From positions 122,401 through 186,400 of the forward strand of contig NZ_KE150457.1 in NCBI RefSeq assembly GCF_000411455.1: DNA of 64,000 bases, written 5' to 3'. Positions 47,243-59,098 of the stretch are shown one piece after another. How positions within the stretch are numbered: the first letter of the stretch is position 1; each line of letters begins with the position of its first letter. This stretch comes from Microbacterium sp. oral taxon 186 str. F0373. GTDB lineage: Bacteria > Actinomycetota > Actinomycetes > Actinomycetales > Microbacteriaceae. Both the position numbers and the translations under genes were made by a program. Under the pieces are notes generated by a model. That model did not search any database and had not been told where the DNA came from. It saw nothing but the letters and a program-made list of their open reading frames with translations.

Positions 47243-47848
47243 GTGACCCGCACCATCGGTTCCTCCGCCGCGCCGCGACTCGGGGCGTTCGCCCGTGTCC
47301 GCGAAGACATCGCGGCCGCGAAGCTGCGCGATCCCGCGGCCCGCGGCGCGGCGGAGATCGCCGTCCTCTACTCCGGCCTGCACGCGATCTGGTCGTACCG
47401 CCTGTCGCACGCCCTGTGGCGGCGCGGCTGGCGCTTCCCGGCCCGCGCCCTGTCTCAGCTGACGCGGTGGCTGACGGGCGTCGAGATCCACCCGGGCGCG
47501 ACGATCGGACGGCGCTTCTTCATCGACCACGGCATGGGCGTCGTGATCGGAGAGACCGCCGAGATCGGCGACGATGTGATGCTCTACCACGGCGTCACGC
47601 TAGGCGGACGCACACGCGACGCCGGCAAGCGGCATCCCACTCTCGGCGACGGCGTCGCCGTCGGTGCCGGTGCGAAGATCCTCGGCCCGATCGCGATCGG
47701 TGCCGGATCGGTGGTCGGCGCGAACGCGGTCGTCACTCGCGACGCTCCCGCGGATTCGGTGCTCGTCGGCGTCCCCGCCACGGCACGCGCCCGCCGGGCG
47801 GGAGAAGAGAGCCGCGCGCTGCTGACGACGCCCGAGTACTTCATCTGA
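47243..47848 (+). CDS. cysE: Serine O-acetyltransferase
   Basis: 201 residues; makes O-acetylserine for CysK. Left-handed beta-helix hexapeptides ([20 protein letters not shown], then [20 protein letters not shown]) and [20 protein letters not shown] are plain. It is the short form without the long N-terminal domain of E. coli CysE. The start is GTG at 47243, eight bases after cysK. It ends without a recognisable CysK-binding C-terminal Ile; the last residue is Ile of EYFI, which fits the usual CysE tail that inserts into CysK. Confidence 0.94.
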   Translation: MTRTIGSSAAPRLGAFARVREDIAAAKLRDPAARGAAEIAVLYSGLHAIWSYRLSHALWRRGWRFPARALSQLTRWLTGVEIHPGATIGRRFFIDHGMGVVIGETAEIGDDVMLYHGVTLGGRTRDAGKRHPTLGDGVAVGAGAKILGPIAIGAGSVVGANAVVTRDAPADSVLVGVPATARARRAGEESRALLTTPEYFI

Positions 47849-47866
47849 GGCACCGGGCGCGGCGGC

Positions 47867-48271
47867 TCAGCCCTCGCGTCGGGCCTCCACCTTCTTCTTC
47901 AGCAGCACGGCCGGCAGCAGGAACGCCGCGATCGCGGTGACGACCCAGACGATCATCGGCGCGACGATCCAGGTCCACCACGGCAGGCCGATGGTGAGTC
48001 CGGCGCCGGGGATGAGCGCCGTGACCACCAGCGCGACGAAGGTCGAGACGATTCCGATGCCGCCGAGGAACGCGGGCGCGTTGCGCTGCGCCACCCGGGC
48101 CAGCCACGGGGCGAGGACGCTCTGCAGCACGGCGAAGATGACGATCGCGAGAAGGAACCCCACCGGGCTCCGCCAGTCGATGGTGAAGCCGGGGAGCACG
48201 ATGTCGGCGACGATGAGGCCGACCGCGGCGGATGCGAGGAAGACGACGGCGCGCAACAGGAGCGTGATCAT
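47867..48271 (-). CDS. Four-helix small membrane protein (phage holin superfamily IV-like)
   Basis: 134 residues with four strongly hydrophobic segments (LLLRAVVFLASAAVGLIVAD, then three more) and a KKK-rich C terminus. The FLLAIVIFAVLQSVLAPW pattern is that of the widespread DUF/holin-IV-like family common in Actinobacteria. Despite the family name there is no phage context here. It lies between prfA and the cysKE cassette; function unknown. Confidence 0.72.
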   Translation of the reverse strand: MITLLLRAVVFLASAAVGLIVADIVLPGFTIDWRSPVGFLLAIVIFAVLQSVLAPWLARVAQRNAPAFLGGIGIVSTFVALVVTALIPGAGLTIGLPWWTWIVAPMIVWVVTAIAAFLLPAVLLKKKVEARREG

Positions 48272-48302
48272 GACGCGAGCGTAGCGCCCTTCTCGTCCGC
48301 GA

Positions 48303-49379
48303 TCAGTCGGCGCCCAGCGCCGCGAGCCGCGCCTCTTCGTCGGCGGCGATCGCCGAGTCGATGAGCGGGCCGAGCGCGCCGTCCATCACCTGGTCGAGGT
48401 TGTAGGCCTTGTAGCCCGTGCGGTGGTCCGCGATGCGGTTCTCCGGGAAATTGTATGTGCGGATGCGCTCCGAACGGTCCATCCCCCGGATCTGCGAGCG
48501 ACGGGCGTCGGATGCCGCGGCATCCCGTTCCTCCTGCTGCTTGGCGAGCAGCCGCGCACGCAGCACGCGCATGCCCGCCTCGCGGTTCTGCAGCTGACTC
48601 TTCTCGTTCTGCATCGACACCACGATGCCGGTCGGAACGTGCGTGATGCGCACCGCAGAGTCGGTCGTGTTGACCGACTGACCGCCCGGCCCCGAGGAGC
48701 GGAACACGTCGATCTTCAGGTCGTTGGCGTCGATCTGCACCTCTTCGGGCTCATCGACTTCCGGGAAGACCAGCACCCCGGTCGTCGAGGTGTGGATGCG
48801 TCCCTGCGACTCGGTCGCGGGCACCCGCTGCACGCGGTGCACGCCGCCCTCGTACTTGAGGTGAGCCCACACGCCCTGCGCCGGATCAGTCGAGCTGCCT
48901 TTGATGGCGACCTGGACGTCCTTGTAGCCGCCGAGGTCGGACTCGTTGCGCTCCAGCAGCTCGGTCTTCCAGCCCATGGATGCCGCGTACTGCAGATACA
49001 TCCGCAGCAGGTCTGCCGCGAACAGCGCCGACTCGGCGCCACCCTCCCCCGCTTTGACCTCGAGGATCACGTCGCGCGCATCGTCGGGGTCGCGCGGGAT
49101 GAGCAGGCGCCGCAGCTTCTCCTGCGCCGCGGCGACCCGCTCTTCGAGCGTCGGGACCTCCTCGGCGAAGGCGGCGTCCTCGCGGGCGAGTTCACGCGCC
49201 GCCGCGAGATCGTCGTCCGCCGCCCGCCATGCGTCATGGGCCGCGACGATCCTGGACAGCTCGGCGTAACGCCGGTTGACGCGCTTGGCGCGCGCGGCAT
49301 CGGCGTGCACCGCGGGGTCGGAGAGTTCCTCCTGCACCGCGCGGTGCTCGTCGATCAGCGCCTGGACGGACTCGAACAC
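48303..49379 (-). CDS. prfA: Peptide chain release factor 1
   Basis: 358 residues. GGQ loop [20 protein letters not shown] and the class-1 codon-recognition PAT element of RF1 ([17 protein letters not shown]) show recognition of UAA/UAG. The start is GTG at 49379; the rho stop is 11 bases upstream. PrmC, which methylates the GGQ glutamine, is 2.2 kb downstream on the same strand. Confidence 0.96.
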   Translation of the reverse strand: MFESVQALIDEHRAVQEELSDPAVHADAARAKRVNRRYAELSRIVAAHDAWRAADDDLAAARELAREDAAFAEEVPTLEERVAAAQEKLRRLLIPRDPDDARDVILEVKAGEGGAESALFAADLLRMYLQYAASMGWKTELLERNESDLGGYKDVQVAIKGSSTDPAQGVWAHLKYEGGVHRVQRVPATESQGRIHTSTTGVLVFPEVDEPEEVQIDANDLKIDVFRSSGPGGQSVNTTDSAVRITHVPTGIVVSMQNEKSQLQNREAGMRVLRARLLAKQQEERDAAASDARRSQIRGMDRSERIRTYNFPENRIADHRTGYKAYNLDQVMDGALGPLIDSAIAADEEARLAALGAD

Positions 49380-49390
49380 GGCGAGAGCGC

Positions 49391-51457
49391 TCAGCGGATG
49401 CTGTTGTCGTGCCCGTTGCTGTGGCCCGCGCCGGCTGCGGGCGCGGACTTCATCTGCACGTTCTGCATCTGGTAGAGGAACTCGACGTTGGAGCTCGTCT
49501 CCTTGAGCTTGCCGAGCACGACCTCCAGGGCCTGCTGCGGGTCGAGGCCCGCAAGGGCGCGACGCAGCTTCCAGGTGATCTTGACCTCGTCGGGGTTCAG
49601 CAACATCTCTTCGCGGCGGGTGGACGACGCGTTGACGTCGACGGCGGGGAAGATCCGCTTGTCGGCGAGCTGGCGCGACAGACGCAGTTCGCTGTTGCCC
49701 GTGCCCTTGAACTCTTCGAAGATGACCTCGTCCATCTTGGAACCGGTCTCCACGAGTGCGGTGGCGAAGATCGTGAGCGATCCGCCGTTCTCGATGTTGC
49801 GGGCTGCCCCGAAGAAGCGCTTGGGCGGGTAGAGAGCCGAGGCGTCGACGCCACCGCTGAGCACACGACCGCTCGTGGGCGCAGAGATGTTGTACGCGCG
49901 GCCCAGGCGGGTGATCGAGTCGAGCAGCACCACGACGTCACGGCCGAGCTCGACGAGACGCTTCGCACGCTCGATGGCGAGCTCGGCGACCGTGGTGTGG
50001 TCTTCGGCGGGCCGGTCGAAGGTCGAGGCGATGACCTCGCCCTTCACGGTCCGCTGCATGTCGGTGACCTCTTCGGGGCGCTCGTCGACGAGCACGACCA
50101 TGAGGTGGACCTCGGGGTTGTTCGTCGCGATCGCGTTCGCGATCTGCTGCAGGACGATCGTCTTGCCGGCCTTGGGCGGCGCGACGATCAGACCGCGCTG
50201 GCCCTTTCCGATGGGCGCGACGAGGTCGATGATGCGCTGCGTGAGCTTCTCGGGCGCCGTCTCCAAGCGCAGGCGCTCCTGCGGGTAGAGCGGCGTGAGC
50301 TGGCCGAACTCGACGCGCTCGGCGGCGTCGTCGACCGACAGGCCGTTGATGGCGTCGACCTTGACCAGCGCGTTGTACTTCTGACGGCTGGACTGCTCGC
50401 CCTCGCGCGGCTGCTTGATGGCGCCGACGACGGCGTCGCCCTTGCGAAGGTTGTACTTCTTGACCTGGCCGAGCGACACGTAGACGTCGCTCGCCCCCGG
50501 CAGGTAGCCGGTGGTGCGCACGAAAGCGTAGTTGTCGAGGACGTCGAGGATGCCGGCGATCGGGATGAGGACGTCGTCCTCGCCGATCTCGGTCTCGAAC
50601 TCGTCGCCGTTCTGCGCCGGGCCCCGACGCTTGTTGCGCTGTCGACCGCGGCCCTGGGCCTGCTCGTCGTCGCCGTCTGCGCTCTCTTCGGCGGCCGGAG
50701 CGGCCGGAGCGTTGTTCTGGGCGTTTTGCGCGCCCTGACCGTTCTGGGCGTTCTCGCCGCGCTGACCGCGGTTGCGGCTGCGGCTGCGGCTGCGCGAGCG
50801 GCTGCGGCTGGGGGTCTCGCCCTCGGCCGTGCCGTCGGCGGCGCCTGCCGCATCTGTCGCGGCACTGTCCGTGGTCTCGGCACCCGACGCGTCGCCGGTA
50901 GCGGCGGTGTCGTTCGCGGGGGTGGAGGCCGGGGTTTGGTCAGCCGGGGTCTCGGCTACCGGGTTCTCGTCAGCCGGGGTCTCGCCAGCCGCCGTCGGCG
51001 TCGAGGCGGCGGGTTCTGCGGCGGAAGGGACCTCGGTGACGGCGTCCGTGGCGGCATCCTCAGCGGTGGGCTCGGCGGGCGCGACATCGGCGCTCTTCGC
51101 GCGGCGCGGCGCACGCTTGCGGGGAGCCTTCGCGGGCTTCTCCTCGGCGACGACGGGCGCCGCCTCCGCCGCAGCGGGCTCAGCCTCCACGGGGGCGGGC
51201 TCGGCCTCCACGGGGGCGGGTTCGACCTCGGCGGCGGCGGGAGCCTCGGCATCCGACGGCACCTCCACGTCGGGGGCCTCGGTCTGAACGGCCTCGGCGG
51301 CAGCGGCGGCGGACTCCTCGGCGGGAGCCTCGACCTCAGCGGTCTCGGTGCTCTCGGCGACCGGGGTCGCCTCGGCGGTGTTCTCCTCGACGCCGGTGGC
51401 TTGCGCGCTCTCGACGTTCTCGGTGTTCTCGGTCTGGATCTCGGAGAGGGACTCCAC
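49391..51457 (-). CDS. rho: Transcription termination factor Rho with long low-complexity N terminus
   Basis: 688 residues; RNA-dependent helicase. The C-terminal ~400 residues hold the cold-shock RNA-binding domain and the ATPase core: Walker [37 protein letters not shown], and [16 protein letters not shown]. The first ~270 residues are unusual: Ala/Glu/Pro/Thr-rich, with tandem [12 protein letters not shown] copies, then an Arg/Ser-rich and Gln/Asn-rich stretch ([18 protein letters not shown]). Such disordered inserts occur in other actinobacterial Rho proteins. The start is GTG at 51457 with GAAGGAG upstream. Confidence 0.96.
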   Translation of the reverse strand: MESLSEIQTENTENVESAQATGVEENTAEATPVAESTETAEVEAPAEESAAAAAEAVQTEAPDVEVPSDAEAPAAAEVEPAPVEAEPAPVEAEPAAAEAAPVVAEEKPAKAPRKRAPRRAKSADVAPAEPTAEDAATDAVTEVPSAAEPAASTPTAAGETPADENPVAETPADQTPASTPANDTAATGDASGAETTDSAATDAAGAADGTAEGETPSRSRSRSRSRSRNRGQRGENAQNGQGAQNAQNNAPAAPAAEESADGDDEQAQGRGRQRNKRRGPAQNGDEFETEIGEDDVLIPIAGILDVLDNYAFVRTTGYLPGASDVYVSLGQVKKYNLRKGDAVVGAIKQPREGEQSSRQKYNALVKVDAINGLSVDDAAERVEFGQLTPLYPQERLRLETAPEKLTQRIIDLVAPIGKGQRGLIVAPPKAGKTIVLQQIANAIATNNPEVHLMVVLVDERPEEVTDMQRTVKGEVIASTFDRPAEDHTTVAELAIERAKRLVELGRDVVVLLDSITRLGRAYNISAPTSGRVLSGGVDASALYPPKRFFGAARNIENGGSLTIFATALVETGSKMDEVIFEEFKGTGNSELRLSRQLADKRIFPAVDVNASSTRREEMLLNPDEVKITWKLRRALAGLDPQQALEVVLGKLKETSSNVEFLYQMQNVQMKSAPAAGAGHSNGHDNSIR

Positions 51458-51622
51458 GAGTTCTCCTTCGTAGGCATGTGGACGGATACCGTCCGCATCG
51501 CGCCGTCCACGACAGGCGCTACCGCTCTCGTGCGCGCATGCACGTCTAGCTCAGACGCGCGATGGTGCAACGTGAGGGTTATGCGGTGGTTCGCAGAATT
51601 GCGACGGAGGCCAGATTCACGG

Positions 51623-52567
51623 TCACGCCGTGGCACCCTCCGTATGGTTCCTCACTGTACCACCCTTGACGTCGACGGCGAGCATGCGCGGTTCCCACGG
51701 GGTGTCCGTGACGGATGCCGCGACCTCCGCCGCCTCCAGACGCTGCCCCGGCCCGTCGGCGAGCACGAGCACGCTGGGTCCGGCACCGGAGACGACGGCG
51801 GCGAAGCCGTGCGCGCGCAGCGCACGGACGAGCTCGTCGGTCGCCGGCATCGCCTGCGCGCGGTACGACTGGTGGAGCTTGTCCTCGGTGGCGGCCATCA
51901 GCAGCTCGGGGCTCTGCGTGAGTGCCGCGATCAGCAGCGCCGAGCGCGAGACGTTGAACACGGCATCCTCGCGGGGCACCTGCAGGGGCGCGAGGCCCCG
52001 AGCGACGGCGGTCGACATCGTGAAGTCGGGGACGAACACGAGAGGAGAAACGCCCCGATGCACGAGCAGCTTCTTGTGCTGCGGACCGTTCTCGTCCATC
52101 CACGCGATCGTCAATCCGCCGAACAGTGCGGGAGCGACATTGTCGGGGTGACCCTCGAGCTCGGTCGCCAGGCGCAGGAGCGCGTCGGGACCGATCTCGA
52201 CGTCGCCGGCAAGCAGGCCCTTCGCTGCCAGCAGGCCCGCAACGACCGCGGCGCCGGACGATCCCATGCCCCGCCCGTGTGGAATCGTGTTGTGCGCCTC
52301 GAGGCGGATGCCGGGCATCTCACGGCCGACGGCCTCGAAGGCGTACGCCATCGAGCGCACGACGAGGTGTGAGGCGTCGGTCGGCACCTCGCCCGCCCCC
52401 TCCCCCGACACGACGATCTCCAGAGCGCTGTCCGCCAACGCGGTGACGGTCAACTCGTCGTACGAGCTCAGCGCGAGTCCGAGCGTGTCGAAGCCGGGAC
52501 CGAGGTTGGCGCTCGTGGCGGGAACACGTACCGCGACGGAACGTCCCGCCGAAGCCATGGCCGTCAT
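51623..52567 (-). CDS. thrB: Homoserine kinase
   Basis: 314 residues; GHMP-family kinase, ATP-dependent phosphorylation of homoserine. [19 protein letters not shown] near the start, the P-loop [18 protein letters not shown], and the C-terminal [13 protein letters not shown] are the three family motifs. The ATG at 52567 overlaps the thrC stop by four bases, so thrC and thrB are translated in series. 165 bases separate it from rho. Confidence 0.95.
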   Translation of the reverse strand: MTAMASAGRSVAVRVPATSANLGPGFDTLGLALSSYDELTVTALADSALEIVVSGEGAGEVPTDASHLVVRSMAYAFEAVGREMPGIRLEAHNTIPHGRGMGSSGAAVVAGLLAAKGLLAGDVEIGPDALLRLATELEGHPDNVAPALFGGLTIAWMDENGPQHKKLLVHRGVSPLVFVPDFTMSTAVARGLAPLQVPREDAVFNVSRSALLIAALTQSPELLMAATEDKLHQSYRAQAMPATDELVRALRAHGFAAVVSGAGPSVLVLADGPGQRLEAAEVAASVTDTPWEPRMLAVDVKGGTVRNHTEGATA

Positions 52568-53634
52568 GCCAGGTCGAGGACGGAGGCGACCTCACTGGTC
52601 GTCGCATCGACGACCGTGGGCTCGACCTCGGTGCCGTCGGCCTTGCGCAGGGCCCACTGGGGATCCTTCAGGCCGTGGCCGGTGACCGTGATGACGATCG
52701 TGGCGCCCGCGGGGATGACGCCCGCCTCGGCACGGTCGAGCAGACCCGCGACGCCGATGGCCGACGCCGGCTCCACGAAGACGCCGGCCGTGCTGGCCAG
52801 CAGCTTCTGCGCCGCGAGGATGCGTGCATCGTCGATCGCGCCGAACCAGCCCTGCGTCGCATCGCGGGCTTCGAGCGCGAGCTCCCACGACGCGGGGTTG
52901 CCGATGCGGATGGCCGAGGCGATCGTCTCGGGGTTGCGGACGACCTCGCCGCGCACGAGAGGCGCCGAGCCTTCAGCCTGGAAGCCGAACATCCGCGGCA
53001 CCTTGGTCGCCACGCCACGCGCCGCCTCTTCGCGGTACCCGCGCGAGTACGCCGTGTAGTTGCCGGCATTTCCGACCGGGATCAGGTGGAAGTCGGGGGC
53101 GTCGCCGAGCTGCGAGACGACCTCGTAGGCGGCCGTCTTCTGACCCTCGATGCGGTCGGGGTTGACCGAGTTGACGAGGTGGACGGGGTAGTTGTCGGCG
53201 AGCTCGCGAGCGATCTCCAGGCAGTCGTCGAAGTTGCCGCGCACCTGGATCAGCCGACCGCCGTGCACGACCGCCTGACTGAGCTTGCCCATCGCGATCT
53301 TGCCCTCCGGCACCAGCACGGCCGCGGTGATGCCCGCGTGGGCCGCGTAAGCGGCGGCGGATGCCGAGGTGTTGCCGGTCGAGGCACAGATGACGGCCTT
53401 CGCACCGTGCTCGACGGCGCGCGAGAGCGCGACGGTCATGCCGCGGTCCTTGAACGAGCCGGTCGGGTTCATGCCCTCGAACTTGATGAAGACGTTCGCG
53501 CCGGTCTGCTGCGACAGCGCGGCGGCCGGAATCAGCGGCGTGCCTCCCTCGCCGAGCGTCACGACCGTGGACGCCTCGGTGACGCCGAGCCGGTCGGCGT
53601 ATTCGCGCAGGACTCCCTGCCAGACGTGTGCCAT
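52564..53634 (-). CDS. thrC: Threonine synthase
   Basis: 356 residues; PLP enzyme converting O-phosphohomoserine to threonine. The PLP lysine is in [34 protein letters not shown] is the phosphate-binding loop. The second ATG (53634) is preferred: GGAG lies six bases upstream, whereas the ATG at 53640 abuts it directly. It sits 36 bases after hom in the hom-thrC-thrB cluster. Confidence 0.95.
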   Translation of the reverse strand: MAHVWQGVLREYADRLGVTEASTVVTLGEGGTPLIPAAALSQQTGANVFIKFEGMNPTGSFKDRGMTVALSRAVEHGAKAVICASTGNTSASAAAYAAHAGITAAVLVPEGKIAMGKLSQAVVHGGRLIQVRGNFDDCLEIARELADNYPVHLVNSVNPDRIEGQKTAAYEVVSQLGDAPDFHLIPVGNAGNYTAYSRGYREEAARGVATKVPRMFGFQAEGSAPLVRGEVVRNPETIASAIRIGNPASWELALEARDATQGWFGAIDDARILAAQKLLASTAGVFVEPASAIGVAGLLDRAEAGVIPAGATIVITVTGHGLKDPQWALRKADGTEVEPTVVDATTSEVASVLDLA

Positions 53635-53669
53635 CTCCATCTCCTTCTTGCGGTGCCGCGACCGCGAGT

Positions 53670-55022
53670 TCAGTTGCCTTCGACGCGGAGGACCGATACG
53701 ACCCGGTCGACCACGCCACTGGCGGCGAGACGGTCGACGGTGTCGCTGAGATCCTGCTCGCGGGCCGTGTGGGTGCCGATGACGAGGCGCGCAATGCCCG
53801 CGATGCCCTGTTCGGCGGGGACGAGGCTCTGCTCAGCAGCCGGTTCGATGGTCTGCTCGACCGTCGCGATCGAGACCCGACCCTCGCTGAGAATGCCCGC
53901 GACGGTGGCGAGAACGCCCGGCTGGTCGGAGACCTCGAGGGTGATCTGGTAGCGCGTCGTCACGCGGCCGATCGGCACGACCGGAAGATTGGCGCGCGTG
54001 GACTCACCGACGCCCACACCGCCGGCGATGTGGCGGCGGGCGGCCGAGACGACATCGCCGAGCACCGCCGACGCGGTCTGCACGCCGCCGGCACCCGCGC
54101 CGTAGAACATGAGGTTGCCGGCGGCTTCGGCCTGCACGAACACCGCATTGTTGGCGCCGTGCACGCTCGCCAGCGGGTGCTCGCGCGGAATCAGCGCGGG
54201 ATACACCCGCACCGAGATGGCTTCGCCGGTGGGCGAGTGCGCCTCGGCATCCGTGATCCGCTCGCACACCGCGAGCAGCTTGATGACGTAGCCGGCGTGG
54301 CGAGCCGCGTCGATCGTCTGGCGGTCGATGCCGGTGATGCCCTCGCGGTGCACCGCTTCGAGGGGCACGGCCGTGTGGAACGCGAGAGACGCGAGGATGG
54401 TGGCCTTCTGCGCCGCGTCGTAGCCTTCGACATCGGCCGTAGGGTCGGCTTCGGCGTAACCGAGTCGCTGCGCGTCGGCGAGGACGTCCGCGAACTCGCT
54501 GCCCTCGGCGTCCATGCGATCGAGGATGTAGTTCGTGGTGCCGTTGACGATGCCCATGATCCGCTGTACGCGGTCACCGGCCAGCGAATCGCGCAGGGGA
54601 CGGATGATCGGGATCGCACCGGCGGCTGCGGCTTCGTAGTACACGGAGGCGCCGACCTGGTCGGCGGCGTCGAAGATCTCCGGGCCGTGGGTGGCCAGCA
54701 GCGCCTTGTTGGCGGTGACGACGTCGGCACCCGACGAGAGCGCGAGCAGGATGTCGGTGCGCGCCGGCTCGATGCCGCCCATGAGCTCGATGACGATGTC
54801 GGCGCCGACGATCAGCTGCTCGGAGTCGGTGGTGAACAGCTCGCGCGGCAGGTCGGTCTCGCGCGGGGCGTCGGGGTTGCGCACCGCGATGCCGACGAGG
54901 TCGAGGGCGGCGCCGGCACGGTCGGAGAGCTCGTCCGCGTGCGTGCGCAGGAGGTCGGCCACCTGGGATCCGACGGCTCCGGCTCCGAGCAGGGCCACGC
55001 GCAGTCGACGGTAGTCGGTCAT
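53670..55022 (-). CDS. hom: Homoserine dehydrogenase
   Basis: 450 residues. NAD(P)-binding [17 protein letters not shown], substrate site [12 protein letters not shown] and [12 protein letters not shown], and a C-terminal ACT domain ([20 protein letters not shown]) that mediates threonine feedback inhibition. The ATG at 55022 overlaps the lysA stop by four bases. It feeds homoserine to ThrB/ThrC and to methionine synthesis. Confidence 0.96.
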   Translation of the reverse strand: MTDYRRLRVALLGAGAVGSQVADLLRTHADELSDRAGAALDLVGIAVRNPDAPRETDLPRELFTTDSEQLIVGADIVIELMGGIEPARTDILLALSSGADVVTANKALLATHGPEIFDAADQVGASVYYEAAAAGAIPIIRPLRDSLAGDRVQRIMGIVNGTTNYILDRMDAEGSEFADVLADAQRLGYAEADPTADVEGYDAAQKATILASLAFHTAVPLEAVHREGITGIDRQTIDAARHAGYVIKLLAVCERITDAEAHSPTGEAISVRVYPALIPREHPLASVHGANNAVFVQAEAAGNLMFYGAGAGGVQTASAVLGDVVSAARRHIAGGVGVGESTRANLPVVPIGRVTTRYQITLEVSDQPGVLATVAGILSEGRVSIATVEQTIEPAAEQSLVPAEQGIAGIARLVIGTHTAREQDLSDTVDRLAASGVVDRVVSVLRVEGN

Positions 55023-56479
55023 TCGTTCTCCTCAGCCGGGGACGTCACGAGGGATGCGGGGGACGCGACCCCCGCATCGCGCGCCAGCAGGTCGTCGATG
55101 CTCTCACCGCGGACGATCACGCGGGCCGCGCCGCCGCGCACCGCGACGACGGGCGGACGGGGCACGAAGTTGTAGTTGCTCGACAGCGAGAAGCAGTACG
55201 CACCGGTCGCCGGCACCGCGAGGAGGTCGCCGGGCGTGACGTCGCCGGGCAGATACTCCGCGTCGACGACGATGTCACCGGACTCGCAGTGACGCCCGAC
55301 GACGCGGGCGAGGGCGGGCGCGGCATCCGAGGTTCGGGAGGCCAGGCGGGCGGAGTACTGCGCACCGTAGAGCGCCGGGCGCGCATTGTCGCTCATTCCC
55401 CCGTCGACGCTGACGTAGAGGCGCGTGAGGTCGTCGCTGGCGCGGACGGGCTTGACCGTGCCGACTTCGTAGAGGGTCACGCCGGCGCGTCCGACGATGG
55501 TGCGCCCCGGCTCGAACGCGAGACTCGGCAGGGGGATGCCGCGGAGGTCGCATTCGCGCGCGACGGCCTCGACGATGCCCTCGGCGAGATCGGCGATCGG
55601 CGTGGGCTCGTCGACGGAGGTGTAGGCGATGCCGAACCCGCCGCCGAGGTTGAGCACGGGGATGTCGCCGCCGGCGAGCAGTTCGGCGTGGAGGTCGACG
55701 ACGCGCGCGGCCGACTCCTGGAACCCGCGGGTGCCGAAGATCTGCGAGCCGATATGGCAGTGCAGCCCGACGAACCGCAGGCCCGGAAGCTCGCGGATGC
55801 GCGCGACGACCGCGGGGGCGTCGGACAGGGCGAAGCCGAACTTCTGGTCTTCGTGGGCGGTGGCCAGGAAGTCGTGGGTCTCGGCGTGGACACCGCTGTT
55901 GACGCGCACCAGGACCGCCTGCGGTGCGGCATCCGGCGCGACGCGGTGCTCGACGATGGCGGCGAGTCGCTCCAGCTCGATGCGCGAATCGATCACGATC
56001 GAGCCGATGCCGATCTCCACGGCACGTTCGAGCTCGGCGACCGACTTGTTGTTGCCGTGCAGGCCGAGGCGGGAGGGGTCGGCGCCCGCGGCGAGCGCGA
56101 CGGCCAGCTCGCCGCCGGTGGCGACGTCGACGGCGAGGCCTTCCTCGGTGACCCAGCGCACGACCTCGGTCGAGAGGAACGCCTTGCCGGCGTAGTAGAC
56201 GCGCGCCTGCACGCCGCGGCGCGCGGCCGCGTCGGTGAACGCTTCACGCACTTCGCGGGCGCGGCTGCGCACGGCATCCTCGTCGAGCACGTACAGCGGA
56301 GTTCCGAAACGGGCACGCAGGTCGGAGACGCCGACGCCGGCGATCTGCAGCTCGCCATCGCCGTCGCGGGATGCCGAGGCCGGCCACACCAGCGGCGCGA
56401 GCGCGTTCGCATCGGCCGGTTCGGCGAGCCACGCGGGCACGAGCGGGCGGTCGGAGGCGGCGGACACGTGCGGAACCAA
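55019..56479 (-). CDS. lysA: Diaminopimelate decarboxylase
   Basis: 486 residues; last step of lysine synthesis. PLP-binding YYAGKAFLSTEVV, FVGLHCHIGSQIF, LNLGGGFGIAY and EPGRTIVGRAG, with the second-domain DGGMSDNARPALYGA, match the alanine-racemase-fold decarboxylases. The start is uncertain: TTG at 56479 gives the reported length; GTG at 56467 is equally possible, and neither has a clear ribosome site. Four-base overlap with hom. Confidence 0.95.
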   Translation of the reverse strand: MVPHVSAASDRPLVPAWLAEPADANALAPLVWPASASRDGDGELQIAGVGVSDLRARFGTPLYVLDEDAVRSRAREVREAFTDAAARRGVQARVYYAGKAFLSTEVVRWVTEEGLAVDVATGGELAVALAAGADPSRLGLHGNNKSVAELERAVEIGIGSIVIDSRIELERLAAIVEHRVAPDAAPQAVLVRVNSGVHAETHDFLATAHEDQKFGFALSDAPAVVARIRELPGLRFVGLHCHIGSQIFGTRGFQESAARVVDLHAELLAGGDIPVLNLGGGFGIAYTSVDEPTPIADLAEGIVEAVARECDLRGIPLPSLAFEPGRTIVGRAGVTLYEVGTVKPVRASDDLTRLYVSVDGGMSDNARPALYGAQYSARLASRTSDAAPALARVVGRHCESGDIVVDAEYLPGDVTPGDLLAVPATGAYCFSLSSNYNFVPRPPVVAVRGGAARVIVRGESIDDLLARDAGVASPASLVTSPAEENE

Positions 56480-56589
56480 TCGTGTGGGGTCGGGCTGCCG
56501 TCGGTGACGTCACGCCCGGCAGTCCTAGAAGTCTAGGGCACCCCCGCATACCGGCCCGCGTATGTGACGCGTCGATGGGAGAGGCTCCC

Positions 56590-57429
56590 TCAGCCGCACG
56601 TCCCCTTCTGCTGCAGCGCCGCATCCACGGTGATCCGCGGATCGACGGCGATGTCTGCGACCACCTGCGCGCCGTCCACGCGCACGCCCGACAGCGTGAG
56701 CCCCACCGGCAGGTACTGTTTCACACACACATCCCAGTCGCGCACGACCGTTCGCGCCAACGCTCCGAACTGGTCGATGAGCACATCGGCCGATACTTCG
56801 GCCCCCGAGACACGAAGGGTCCGCGGGGTGAGCACCAGGTCACCGCCGGACGCGGTGGGAGTGAGGCTCACGCCCACCGGCACCGACAGGGCGAAGAGCT
56901 TGAGCTCGGTGGACATCACGATGTCGGGGGCCTCGAGCGTCACGGCATCCGCGGGGAAGCCGTCGACGGTGCCGAGGAGCGTGCGCACCTGTTCCTGATC
57001 GAGACGCACGGTCGCGGACGCACTCTGCAACGGGGAATCACCGCGGATCGGCACACCCGCGGCATGCACCTCCACGTCGCCGGTCAGCGCGCCGAGGCTC
57101 ACATCGGGGGCCGACACCGTCACGTCGTCGAGGCGTCCGCCGATCAGCTGCGGGATCACCTGACCGCGCACATCCACGTCGACGTGCTGGTCGGCGGGGA
57201 TATCCAGGCGAGAGGCGACCTGGTCGCGAATCGTGCGCTCCACGATGCCGCGGGCGATGTACTCTCCGGCGAACCACGCGCCGACCGCCAGCACCACGAC
57301 CGCGAGCACCGCGATCAGCCAGGGCCAGCGGCGGCTGCGCCGTCGCGGGGCGGATGCCGCGGCATCCGTCGACAGCACCCACCGCGCAGAGGGGTCGGGA
57401 AGCGGCTGCGTGGGGTGCTGGTCGTTCAC
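56590..57429 (-). CDS. DUF2993 lipid-binding/transfer-like membrane-anchored protein
   Basis: 279 residues. Cytoplasmic Pro/Arg-rich start, one transmembrane helix (~35-55, WPWLIAVLAVVVLAVGAWFAG), then an extracellular DUF2993 domain with VDVDVRGQVIPQLIGGRLDDV and a C-terminal VDIRV-like beta region. DUF2993 includes LmeA, a lipoprotein/mannolipid biogenesis factor in mycobacteria; the function here is open. The GTG at 57429 lies one base from the argS stop, so the two are coupled. Confidence 0.75.
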   Translation of the reverse strand: MNDQHPTQPLPDPSARWVLSTDAAASAPRRRSRRWPWLIAVLAVVVLAVGAWFAGEYIARGIVERTIRDQVASRLDIPADQHVDVDVRGQVIPQLIGGRLDDVTVSAPDVSLGALTGDVEVHAAGVPIRGDSPLQSASATVRLDQEQVRTLLGTVDGFPADAVTLEAPDIVMSTELKLFALSVPVGVSLTPTASGGDLVLTPRTLRVSGAEVSADVLIDQFGALARTVVRDWDVCVKQYLPVGLTLSGVRVDGAQVVADIAVDPRITVDAALQQKGTCG

Positions 57430-57430
57430 G

Positions 57431-59098
57431 TCACATCCGCTCCGGTGCGCTCACTCCGAGCATGTCCAGGCCGTTGCGGAGCACCTGTCCGGTGGCGTCG
57501 TTGAGCCAGAGGCGCGTGCGGTGCAGCTCGGTGACCGGCTCGTCACCCAGCGGCGTGACGCGGCAGGTGTCGTACCACCGGTGGTACAGGCTCGCGAGCT
57601 CCTCGAGGTAGCGCGCGACGCGGTGCGGCTCGCGCACCTCGGCGGCGTAGGCCACGATGCGCGGGAACTCCTGCAGGGCGCCGAGCAGCGCCGACTCGCT
57701 CTCGTGGTCCAGCAGCTCGGGCGCGAAGACGCTGCGGTCCACGCCCGAGTCCGCCGCGTTGCGCGCGACGTTGTGCGTGCGGGCGTGCGCGTACTGCACG
57801 TAGAAGACGGGGTTGTCGTTCGTGCGCTTGGTGAGGATCTCGGGATCGAGCGTGAGCGGCGAGTCGGCGGGGTAGCGCGCCAGCGAGTAGCGCAGCGCGT
57901 CGGTGCCGAGCCAGTCGCGGAGGTCGTCGAGCTCGATGATGTTGCCGGCACGCTTGGACAGGCGGGCGCCGTTGACCGACACGAGCTGACCGATGAGCAC
58001 CTCGATGTCCTTCTCGGGGTCGTCGCCGGCGGCACCGGCGAGGGCCTTGAGGCGGTGGACGTAGCCGTGGTGGTCGGCGCCGAGCAGATAGATCTTGTGC
58101 GCGAAGCCGCGGTCGCTCTTGTTGAGGTAGTACGCGGCGTCGGCAGCGAAGTAGGTGTACTCGCCGTTGGAGCGGCGGATGACACGATCCTTGTCGTCGC
58201 CGAAGTCGGTCGTGCGCACCCAGATGGCGTCGTCCTGCTCGAACACGTGGCCCTGCGCGCGCAGACGGTCGACGGCCTCGTCGACGAGGCTGGGCTCGCC
58301 GTTCGGGCCGTGGGCGTGGAGTGTGCGCTCGCTGAAGAAGACGTCGAAGTGCACGTTGAACTTCTCCAGCGACGCCTGCAGATCGGCGAGCTGCAGGGCG
58401 TAGGCGCGGTCGCGCGCCTGCACCAACTGCTCGTCGTCGGAGAGATCGAGGATGCCGGGCAGCTCGGCGAGCACGCGGCTGGCGAGGTCGCCGATGTACG
58501 AGCCCGGGTAGCCGTCCTCGGGCGTCGGCTCGCCCTTGATCGCGGCGAGGACGGAACGTCCGAAGCGGTCCATCTGCGCGCCCGCGTCGTTGATGTAGAA
58601 CTCGCGCACGAGCGTCGCACCGCTGGCCAGCAGCACGCGGGCGATCGCGTCGCCGAGCGCTGCCCACCGGGTGTGCCCGATGTGCATGGGACCGGTGGGG
58701 TTGGCGCTGACGAACTCGAGGTTGATGCTCTGTCCGCGCTGGGTGTCGTTGGTGCCGTAGGCCGCGCCTGCCTCGACGATGGTCTTGGCGAGGGCGCCGG
58801 CCGCTCCCGCTTCGAGGCGGATGTTGATGAACCCCGGCCCGGCGACCTCGACGCTGGCGACGCCGTCGGTCGCGGCGAGCGCGTCGGCGATCTCCTGCGC
58901 GAACTCGCGCGGGTTCACCCCGACGACCTTGCCGAGCTTCAGGGCGGCGTTGGACGCCCAGTCGCCGTGGTCACGGTTGCGCGGGCGCTCCAGGGGGAAA
59001 TCGGCCGCGGTCAGACCGGCGCTCGAGCCGGGACGTCGTGCCTCGGCGAGCGGGGCGATGACGGCGAGGAGGGCGGCGGCGAGGGCATCGGGATTCAT
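57431..59098 (-). CDS. argS: Arginyl-tRNA synthetase
   Basis: 555 residues; class I synthetase. The HIGH motif is in [24 protein letters not shown] precedes it; the KMSKS equivalent is [14 protein letters not shown]. The [16 protein letters not shown] stretch and the C-terminal helical anticodon-binding domain are complete. The ATG at 59098 lies nine bases after TAGACT (59113-59108, minus strand). It heads the argS-lysA-hom-thrC-thrB-rho-prfA order. Confidence 0.97.
   Translation of the reverse strand: MNPDALAAALLAVIAPLAEARRPGSSAGLTAADFPLERPRNRDHGDWASNAALKLGKVVGVNPREFAQEIADALAATDGVASVEVAGPGFINIRLEAGAAGALAKTIVEAGAAYGTNDTQRGQSINLEFVSANPTGPMHIGHTRWAALGDAIARVLLASGATLVREFYINDAGAQMDRFGRSVLAAIKGEPTPEDGYPGSYIGDLASRVLAELPGILDLSDDEQLVQARDRAYALQLADLQASLEKFNVHFDVFFSERTLHAHGPNGEPSLVDEAVDRLRAQGHVFEQDDAIWVRTTDFGDDKDRVIRRSNGEYTYFAADAAYYLNKSDRGFAHKIYLLGADHHGYVHRLKALAGAAGDDPEKDIEVLIGQLVSVNGARLSKRAGNIIELDDLRDWLGTDALRYSLARYPADSPLTLDPEILTKRTNDNPVFYVQYAHARTHNVARNAADSGVDRSVFAPELLDHESESALLGALQEFPRIVAYAAEVREPHRVARYLEELASLYHRWYDTCRVTPLGDEPVTELHRTRLWLNDATGQVLRNGLDMLGVSAPERM

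Noticed and set aside
47867..48271. Phage origin for the holin-like gene
   Set aside because: No other phage genes, integrase or attachment sites; this family is common in bacterial chromosomes.
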